Assembly (NCBI RefSeq): GCF_050948215.1
Contig: NC_135150.1
Location: 17,649,943 to 17,713,942 of the forward strand
Origin: Halictus rubicundus
Lineage: Eukaryota > Arthropoda > Insecta > Hymenoptera > Halictidae
Length of the DNA: 64,000 bases
Reading direction: 5' to 3'
The notes below the pieces were generated by a model, which worked only from the letters and a program-made list of their open reading frames with translations, had not been told where the DNA came from and searched no databases. Shown here piece by piece: positions 56,571 through 64,000 of this stretch (its first letter is position 1; every line of letters begins with the position of its first letter). The position numbers and the translations under genes are program-made.

Positions 56571-57120
56571 GCTGAGTTGGTTTTAAACAATGAAAGCTTA
56601 CATCCGCTAGGATTCAAACGATTTTGAAACAAAGTAATTGTTATTACATTTTGAAAATTATAGTTTTTTCAAGTGAGCACAAGTTTTTTACCTAAATTTG
56701 AACTTTAAGTATGCATATGTTAGCCGGAACCTAATAGAACCTAGCAGCGACTACACTGTGATAAAGTATGATTTGTTGACTAAACGATGCAAAAAAATTC
56801 ATTTGCAACAAATTGCAGAAAATATGGTTTTTTTTTCATTTTCATCATTCGAGTAGCTCCTACCAAAGGCACGTACCGTATGCGTGATTCCCACTGAACA
56901 GCTGAGTTGGGTTCAGACAATACGTAAGCTTACATCCTCTAGGATTCAAACGATTTTGAAACAACTAATTGTTATTACATTTTCGCCGGAATTTGAACTA
57001 TAAACATGCACATCTTAGCCGGAACCTAATAGAACCTTACACTGACTATACTCTGATAAACTATGATTAGTTGACCAAACAATGCAAAAGAATTCATTTG
57101 CGACAACTTGCAACAAATCT
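56571..57120. repeat. Two-copy tandem duplication, 330 bp period
   Basis: GCTGAGTTGG starts at 56571 and 56901. Collinear phrases follow in each: AGGATTCAAACGATTTTGAA, TTAGCCGGAACCTAATAGAA, ATGATT(T/A)GTTGAC and AATTCATTTGC. The first copy is longer owing to extra AT-rich sequence. The function is unknown. Confidence 0.82.
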
Positions 57121-57368
57121 ACCAGAAATTACAGATTTACTTCAGGAATATTAATGCAGAAGGACAGGTATACTAATTCCACTTATTCTATAATTTGTTT
57201 AAAATCTGTGTAATTAATAAACACCGTATAAATTTAAATTGATTTTTATTGCAATTTGAAGGTATAAATGTTACCTTTTTACCTATTAAATTTCATTCAA
57301 TTACCTCTAATGGTTTCAAAGTTATTATTTTAGAGCGCGAAAATGGCATTTTCGCCCTCAGTGCGGCG

Positions 57369-57513
57369 CACAGTGGGCAATTTGGACAAAATCGGATTCA
57401 AAATCAAGGTACTAAGTTTCAGCTTTCATTTAAAAAAAATTTCATCGCTCTACTTCATTCCTATCGAAAGTTCCTTGATTTTGAATTCGATTTTGTCCAA
57501 ATTGCCCACTGTG
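57369..57513. mobile_element. Hairpin MITE (145 bp) with 5 bp duplication
   Basis: The left arm starts CACAGTGGGCAATTTGGACA and the right arm is its inverse, near-perfect over about 42 bp. Loop of about 60 bp. CGGCG directly flanks both sides (57364-57368 and 57514-57518), a likely target duplication. A 5 bp target separates it from the TA and TTAA families. The superfamily is not determined. Confidence 0.85.
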
Positions 57514-57518
57514 CGGCG

Positions 57519-59188
57519 TCTCGAGCCTCGACCGCGGCACGTTCCTCCTCGCGAGCCGACGTTTCCGCTCGAAACACGCGGCGTTTCGCGGCGCCGCTTC
57601 TCGCGATCGACGGGGAACGGGACAATACTAGGACCTAGAGTTCCCGGGTCTCGGAGCAGCACTTTTCTTTCCTCTTACTTTTTTTTCGGGGGTAGTTTGC
57701 GCTCGGAACTGCTCCCCCCGAGGGGCAGGGGGTCGCGACGGCGCCGAGTCTCTCGCTCGCAGCCCCCCAGGCGATTTCTGAACTCCTGCGATCTAGGATG
57801 TTCTTCTGGCTATGCGCGCACGAAATGGAGGGTTTGTCTTATCTAGCTCGGCGCATTTCTCATCTCGATTCCGCGGCTCTCCTTCTCCTTCATCCCTTTC
57901 CCTCACCTCCCGCTCGTTCCCTTGTTATTCCTGGGCTCTCGGTCCCCCGTTATTTCCGCGGCCCTGCCTTCAGCCTTCGTTCCGACCTGTCCTCGTCTCT
58001 TATCCGCCTCTTCATCCTCTTCCCCGCCTCCGCTGCCAACGAGGACGGCCCGGTTTCTTTTATTTCACCCTTTTTCTTTCATTCCGTCGAACGCCTCAAA
58101 GATCTTTCCGGCCGAGCCATCGTGGCGGGTAAACACTCCCTATAGAAAGGACGCCTCGCGACCGCTGCTAACGTTGACGCTTGACAGCGAAAGAGTTGAA
58201 TGGATGCCGGGGTTGGGGGAGGGGGATGGGGGCGAGATTATTTCCGCGCGCGATTCCTCGGAAACGAGTCTCTCCGGCGCGGCGCGGCGCGTGAATGAGA
58301 TCGCGAGAGATTCTTTATTCACCCCCCACCCCCGAACCCGCGCTCGCGTATTTATAACGCTGATTGCGAACGGGGGCGTCGAGAGGTAGACCGGGAGGTG
58401 CGCGAGAGGGAAAACAGACGGGTCCGAATGGAGGAAGCGATGTTCCGCGACAAGGAGAAGAAGCCCGCGTGCATGAGCCGGTCGAATCGAGCGGAGAGAT
58501 AAGAAGAGCGACCGGGTGATCGATAGGAGAGCATCCTGATTGAAGATGAGCCCCGCCAGCCCGACGGGATCCGACAGGGATGGAATCGCTGAGGCGCTCT
58601 CAGACACTCGGCCAGCGAATCTCGGAGTCTATTCTCTACCCCCGGCAGGATTGTCTGTCCGTCGTTTTTCAACCGCGCCACCGCCGCGGAGATTTTGAGA
58701 AATTGATTGTCGCCGGTGTCGGTTAAGGTGGATCCCGACCACTCTCGGAATTTTGAATCGTCGCCCGAGAGGAATTCGACGGAGACATTCTTCTCGAGAG
58801 AGATGTCCCTCTTGCGCGGACGTCGGGCCGCCGACGAGGCCCGGTGAAATATTAGAATCGCACCGGAAGCTCGGTTTTGACTGGCGTTTTCGGCCGCGGA
58901 TAATTATTAGACCGCGGATTTTAGTGCGAAGGAAAAATCGTATGCGCTCGCTGCAGGGCACAGCAGGTACACGTCGATTCCTTTTTCCAATAGTTTGGAC
59001 GACCTGGAACCAATACAGTATGATTTTTAGATTCCTTCGCGGATAACGATCTCAAAAAAATTATTAAACCACAATATTTGAGATAGCTCGTCGATTGATC
59101 TGCTTTGAAAAATGTGTTCAGAAAGATTGGCAAGTAAGGCAGTGAATTATCCCAAGCACCCTCCATTGTATCAATTGTACAATAATAA
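57519..59188. other. GC-rich non-coding stretch, rejected frames
   Basis: Five plus-strand and four minus-strand frames (81-167 codons) at 57343-59166 overlap without motifs. C- and T-rich plus strand at 57870-58080. No gene is supported. Confidence 0.45.
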
Positions 59189-59192
59189 TTAA

Positions 59193-59515
59193 CCCCTTAA
59201 CTTGTACGCTCGAGTTAATTCGAGCGCGCTAAACAGGCCAAACTGTGCACACTCGAGATAATTCGAGGGGCGTTGTATTTTATGCTGCTATAATTTTTCA
59301 CACTCGAATATAATCGAGAATTGAAAATAACAATGTGAAAGTAAAGAAAAAAAAATCGTTTTATTGATATTTATCATTTACATGGGATTGTAAGCTATAA
59401 CACTTATTTATTCAAGAATAAAATATAGCCTTTTTCCATGGAACAAAAGCGCAGTATATCAAAAATTGATTTTTTTTTTGTCCGGTTTTTTCCAAAAAAA
59501 CTGTGCGTTAAGGAG
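59193..59515. mobile_element. TTAA-type MITE with CTCGAG palindromes (323 bp)
   Basis: TTAA lies at 59189-59192 and 59516-59519. The left end is CCCCTTAACTTGTACGC and the inverse right end is CTCCTTAACGCACAG. Three related imperfect palindromes, CGCTCGAGTTAATTCGAGCG, CACTCGAGATAATTCGAG and CACTCGAATATAATCGAG, sit in the left third. No coding frame. Confidence 0.75.
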
Positions 59516-59639
59516 TTAATAACAATTTTAACAATAAAAAGGAGTTAATCATTGCAGGCAGATTATGTGAGTTGCAAAACGGGACAAACTTTCTATGTTA
59601 TTTTTTGATACTCTGCTAAACGTAGAAAAGGAAGGGGGT

Positions 59640-59930
59640 ACACCCCGCTGCAGTTAGGATCGTCCTGTGACTTTTATCGGCTAGATATTTGGGACATATA
59701 TCGAGTGAAGACTGTACTTTGCCCATTGCTTCCCAGTGCAGGTTTGAATACTCCATTTTTGGATTCGCGTTACGTAAACTAAAGGGGTGGGGATAGTTCC
59801 GGGACTTTTATCGGCTAGATATTTAGGACATATATCGAGCGAAGACTGTACTTTGCCCACTGCTTCCTAGTACAGGCTTGAATACTCGATTTTTGTATTT
59901 GCATTACGTAAACTGAAGAAGAGTTAATTC
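59640..59930. repeat. Two-copy tandem duplication, 134 bp period
   Basis: CTTTTATCGGCTAGATATTT starts at 59671 and 59805. Each copy continues through GGACATATATCGAG, AAGACTGTACTTTGCCCA and GTTTGAATACTC-like phrases to CGTAAACT. The GACATATATCGAG...ACTGTA phrase looks like a MITE end related to 10608-10678. Confidence 0.82.
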
Positions 59931-61504
59931 TACAATTTCAGGAACATCTATAGAATGATTTGCCTAAGCAAACTGGACAGTATTTGTCCCCGACGTTCAG
60001 CTGTTTTTACAAAAATGGCTGCTTCAAAGGGAAACCGTTCTAAGGCTCTCCTTGCACGAAAATTGTTGACTCAAGTGGAAGACAGTTGTCGGACAATTCG
60101 TTTCAAACGAATTTTAGTCCTGAATGTTTAGTTGCTTCCGTGAAAGCGGCTCGACTAAAAGTTTCCAAGTGACCGAACCGTCTCCCGTCTTAAGTTTAAT
60201 GAAAGAAACGTAATATTTCGTTGAAAAATTACTAATTCCGAGAGAGATTCAATTACGAGAAGTTTATTTTGCCTAAAGGAAGTCTAAAATATTTGCCACG
60301 ACCGCCCCGCCCCGCCGTTCCCATTAAAGTTCTTTCAGCCGCGAAACTTCCAGTATCGTGAAATAGACTCCTTTCTTTGAAATTCAAGGCTGAGGAAAAC
60401 AAAAACGTCTCTTTCGTTAAAGTATTAATTTGTCCAGGAGATTGAGCTGTCAGAGGCGGAGCGTTTTCTCCGGTTGAAAGGGGAACGATTAAGAGATGAA
60501 ATATTCCGAAAGATCGCGGAGTAAGACGGTGATTCTTTTTCATTGAATAAAAGTAATTACATAATAAGATTCTGCTTCGTAGAATTTCCTGTAATTTCGC
60601 GATCCGCGAGGGGGGAAAGAAAATGGGCTTGTCTGATGGGATGTTCAGGGTTAACATGGCACTGGGTCAATATCGGGGCTCCCAAGCGACGCGAAGATGG
60701 TCCAACTGTAATCCTAATATTCTGCAGGCCATCCATTGTGCGGATCAGGAACTTGTTCGCGGATAAAACCGCCACGACTCGCTTTTCGGGTGACTAATCA
60801 CCGTGACTTAGCTCCGGCTTAGCCAGACTACGTCGAGGCGTCATAAATTCCGCCGCGATCTACGAGCAATTCTCCAAAAGTACAAAATCACTTCCCCCGC
60901 TGGATCCAGTTTCCAGCAAGAAGAAGAAAGAAAAAATATTCGCCGACCAAAAAACGACCAATTTTGCCGGTCGAGCACGCGCGAACCGAGCCGCCGCCTG
61001 TCCGCTCTGCCAGGATAATTATTAAAACCGTACAGGAACGACGTTGTAAAATAATGAAATAGTAAATTGCAACATCGCCGTTGCTCTCTGCAAAATGAAA
61101 GTGCGTAACGAAGCTGTTTTCAAGACCCGTCCCGGCGAGCATCTGTATAATTAATGTCCGGATGTGAATACTGCCGTTTATTAATTAAATTGTTTGACAA
61201 ATTAATAAACTTTGCCCCGCTGCGCGACGATAACGGCACGGATTCGTCGCGCAGAAACGACATTACCGACGTCTACAATCGAGTTACCATTGTGCGAACG
61301 CTTCCTCGGCTCGCGGAGACACGACACGGGCGAAAAGAAGCAACAATGCGGACGCCCGCTGCAACGAAATTTAATGAAAAGTCACTATGCCTTCTGTGAT
61401 TCCTTCCGCCCTTCGTGAAATATTTTCGAAAATGCTGCTGTTCCAAGAATCATTTCGACGTACCTTCAAAGTGAGGAATGATATAGAACATATATAGTGT
61501 TGTA
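59931..61504. other. Non-coding stretch, no gene recognised
   Basis: A 134-codon minus frame at 60253-60657 and smaller frames at 60543-61418 show no domain. No repeat seen. Confidence 0.45.
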
Positions 61505-61770
61505 CAGGGTGTTTCACCTAACTCGAGCATCTAAAGTATCTCGTTTGTTTTTTATGATAGAACAAAAAATTGCCGAGGAAAACATTAGTTGGTTCAGAGG
61601 GGCAAATATTATGATAGGCAAAAAAATTTGTTCGAGGTTATATTTTTGGAGATTTCAAGCTCATCGATGTTTTTTTAAATGGAATGATACATTTTTATTA
61701 TCGCTATATGATAGCCGAGGTCAAAACGATTCCAACGACCTGTAATATTATGACCTTCGCGTGACCTTCT
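61505..61770 (+). mobile_element. T1 element, left half
   Basis: TA lies at 61503-61504. The left end CAGGGTGTTTCACCTAACTC. It is collinear with 39369-39601 but keeps the GAGGAAAACATTAG segment missing there. It stops at CGCGTGACCTT. Confidence 0.78.
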
Positions 61771-62608
61771 TCATCTAGCCTAATTGGCTAGACGCCCTCC
61801 TGTATAAATATCGCATAATAAATCGCACGGCATAAATAAATAAAAATATGCTGCATCCGGCGACGCGAATCTCCAGGAAACAATTTATCGGATCCCGATG
61901 GTTGTCGATTCGAATTAGATGAGCCACGATATTAATTAACGAGATCGCGTAACACCTATCAGCCAGTCCTGGAATCCGACGTTCGATTTTATCGCGAAAA
62001 CAGTTCCCGAATAGAATCGAACCGGACTATCAATTACGAGCGGCACCGATCTTGCCGGGCTTATTGTAAAAACCGCGGTGGCCGCGAAACCCCGTAGCTC
62101 GTTTCCAGATGTAAATGGTGTCTTATCGACCTAATTACAGTTCGAGGATTTATATCGGGCGAAAGCGAGCCGGCACCGGGCCCCTCCGGGGTATACTATC
62201 AGGAGTCTATAATTCGTTCCCCTTATCTCCACCGATAGTAATGAATGAACTTTTAACATTATTTCTTCGATGGGAATCGAAGCTGTTCCCCTCTCCACCC
62301 TCTCGTACCCTCTCCACCCCACTGCTGTACCCTGTCGGACGGAATTGAATGAAACGCCGCTCCGCGTCGATAATTGCGCGAGACGCGACTGGTTCGCGGC
62401 CCGCTCTCGACTTTCGTCGATCGTAACTTCGATCCAGGCACTGGTCATCCTGACCGTGCAGATATGCGAGCCAGATTGCGAGCAGATTGCTTCCTTTCGA
62501 AAAATCTTATTTAATTATCGGCTCCACCGATCCGTGAGGAGTCTCATTCGCTGAGAATTTTTATTCGACAAACCAGTACGAGCCCTGAAAAATTATACCT
62601 AATCACTC
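61771..62608. other. Non-coding stretch, no gene recognised
   Basis: Mixed composition with ATTA-rich phrases at 61800-62150. Frames of 77-105 codons at 62115-62554 on both strands are motif-free. Confidence 0.45.
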
Positions 62609-62804
62609 TATTGCGGATCTTTATGCGAAACAAAAAATATTTTCATTGATTGTAAGACGCAGAAGGCAAATGAAAATTTCTCTCTTCCTTTAATTACTCT
62701 ATTAAGCTAAAATCAATACCTGATGCCCTTAAATCTTTTTAATACGTCCACTGCTTTAAATTGTTCTTACCCATTTTTGTCAAAAATGCATAACATCCGC
62801 AGTC
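62609..62804. mobile_element. M2 MITE (about 196 bp)
   Basis: The left end is TATTGCGGATCTTTATGCG and the right end is TGCATAACATCCGCAGTC followed by TA at 62805-62806. Confidence 0.8.
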
Positions 62805-62942
62805 TACTAATCACAAAGATCTTATTCGATCAAATATACAATGGATAGAGAAACGCTTGATATACAAAATTGAAAAATAATCATAAAGATGATGTTTGCA
62901 GCTAAATTCACGCTGTCTTATCATCTTCTGTCTTAATACAAT

Positions 62943-63130
62943 ATCTACCGGCTAGATAAAAATTATGAAATTATTTTTGAAAGTCTATGGCCCACGGTTG
63001 AGGATTTGTTTATAGATCATTTAACGGCAATAGCTTATTGTGAACCAATAAGTCAGCCCCAGTAACGTAATCTAATAATTTCAAGAGAGCTTGAAACTTC
63101 CTTTCGGTACAGCACAATTATTGAAAATTC
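62943..63130. repeat. Interspersed repeat, uninterrupted copy
   Basis: Matches the two parts of 26942-27355 that flank the M1 insertion (ATCTACCGGC, GAAAGTCTATGGCCCA, GTAACGTAATCTAATAATTT, CGGTACAGCACAATTATT). Confidence 0.65.
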
Positions 63131-63229
63131 AATTAATACTAACTAATTAATATATAAAATAAATTATGGTTTGCTTTTGCATATTTCTTCCTCTAATATA
63201 TTGATAATAATATAAGATAGTAATATATT

Positions 63230-63312
63230 GATGCTCTTAAATGCTTGTTATCTTTCTACAGTTTCATATTTGATCTATTCATTCTTGCCATAAATGCATA
63301 AAATCCGCAGTC
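63230..63312 (-). mobile_element. M2 MITE right-end fragment
   Basis: TTGCCATAAATGCATAAAAT, then CCGCAGTC, resembles the right end at 62780-62804. The left end is not clear. Confidence 0.5.
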
Positions 63313-63355
63313 TGTTCCATATAAACCACTTTTGTACACAAATACAATTCTTACA

Positions 63356-63385
63356 TTAGGAGGACCCATAAGTAATCAATTATTT
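63356..63385 (-). mobile_element. mariner 3' terminal inverted repeat
   Basis: TTAGGAGGACCCATAAGTAA, reading inward, matches the 5' TIR at 17485-17456 at 27 of 30 positions. The flanking dinucleotide is CA, not TA. Confidence 0.82.
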
Positions 63386-63429
63386 TGAAATCTAAAACAA
63401 ACTTTGTAGTAAATTCAAGTTTTTATTTC

Positions 63430-64000
63430 TTAATTTATTATATAATCTCCACTATTAACAACCCTCTTATAGAAATCCAGGGTTCGTGAAGCAAAATATA
63501 ACTGAAGGTGCTTCCTTACATCTTCTACACAAGTGAATGTTTTATTCCTTAAATAATGCTCCAGACAGCTGAAAAGATGATAGTCAGAGGGTGCAATATC
63601 CGGTGAGTACGGGGGGTGCGGTAAAACTTCCATTGCAATTCTTTGATTTTTTCCTGAGTGAGTTTCGCTGTATGGGGCCGGGCATTGTCAATTTGCAGTG
63701 TTACACCTTTTCAGTGGACTAACGATGCCCTCTATTTCAATAGTTCTGAATGCAGCCGTTGTAATTGCTGACAATACAACTCAGCAGTAACTGTTTCTCC
63801 AGGTTTCAACAACTCAAAGTGAATTATGACAGTCCCACCAAATGCACAGTATCACCTTTCTAAGTGATAAGCTAGGTTTAGGGGTTGATATTGCGATTTG
63901 ATTAGCAGAAAGCCATTGTTGGGAACGCTTTTTGTTATCATAAGAATCCATTTTTCATCTCCGGTAACGATTCTGCTAAGAAATGGATCGCTAAAATTGT
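63430..64000 (-). pseudogene. mariner transposase, catalytic half, inactivated, cut by window edge
   Basis: On the minus strand this is the catalytic part of a mariner transposase, the enzyme that excises and reinserts its own element at TA. Visible motifs in order: FLSRIVTGDEKWIL (first catalytic Asp codon 63957-63959), VILCIWWDC, CQQLQRLHSELL, VTLQIDNARPHTAKLT (second Asp 63687-63689) and LPHPPYSPDIAPSDYHLF (third Asp 63583-63585). Second and third Asp codons are 104 nt apart, that is 35 codons less one base, which fits the D,D34D spacing of mariner once a 1 bp deletion is allowed for. Two stop codons (TAG, TGA) lie between GLU-rich CQQL and IDNARP, and further frameshifts lie upstream. Usual HD before NARPH is ID here. 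The C-terminus ends SGDYIIN near 63430. Dead copy. The N-terminal half lies beyond the window. Confidence 0.92.

Noticed and set aside
57343..58681. String of plus and minus frames, 97-167 codons
   Set aside because: They start inside the hairpin MITE at 57369 or in C/T-rich sequence, with no domain and no consistent strand.

Overview
This window looks like nuclear DNA from an insect, most likely a hymenopteran and possibly an ant. That is an inference from style, not from an identified gene: GC-rich and AT-rich blocks alternate, (GA)n/(CT)n microsatellites are many and long, and Tc1/mariner-type relics and small inverted-repeat elements (MITEs) flanked by TA or TTAA are dense. I found no host protein-coding gene, rRNA, tRNA or CRISPR array that I can defend. 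The window reads as intergenic or deep-intronic sequence shaped by transposons.

The only recognisable proteins are broken transposases. A mariner 5' half lies on the minus strand at 16865-17485. The 3' half of what looks like the same mariner family lies on the minus strand from 63356 to the window edge. An unrelated, internally deleted IS630/Tc1-type transposase lies on the minus strand at 20142-20961. A third, roughly 70 bp mariner terminal relic sits at 41693-41765.

I use labels for the non-autonomous families. M1 has ends CAGTGATTTCTC, TA targets and ten copies. M2 has ends GACTGCGGAT, TA targets, a full length near 197 bp, and at least nine full or nested copies plus fragments. P1 (CCCTTAGCACTCGA, four copies), P2 (CACTAAACCTACC) and P3 (CACGTTCACTGCCA) are flanked by TTAA like piggyBac elements. 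T1 (CAGGGTGTTTCACC) has one complete long-arm copy and two half copies. R358 is a family with direct repeats about 358 bp apart. There are also several single foldback elements.

Layout: 0-15 kb holds M2, R358 and TTAA elements, with nests at 4.9-5.4 kb and 11.6-12.0 kb. 15-21 kb holds the first mariner and the Tc1-type relic. 24-31 kb holds MITEs of several families and the T1 foldback. 33-45 kb holds nested and foldback elements. 47-55 kb is the densest part, with five M1 copies, GA/CT tracts and a five-copy 142.5 bp tandem array. 55-64 kb holds a hairpin element, a TTAA element with CTCGAG palindromes, a 134 bp duplication and the second mariner.

The elements do not form a pathway. What they record is a relative insertion history, because elements of one family interrupt elements of another at five or more sites. 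I see no previously undescribed functional system. The most useful material is the set of nested insertions, the TIR families and the tandem array.
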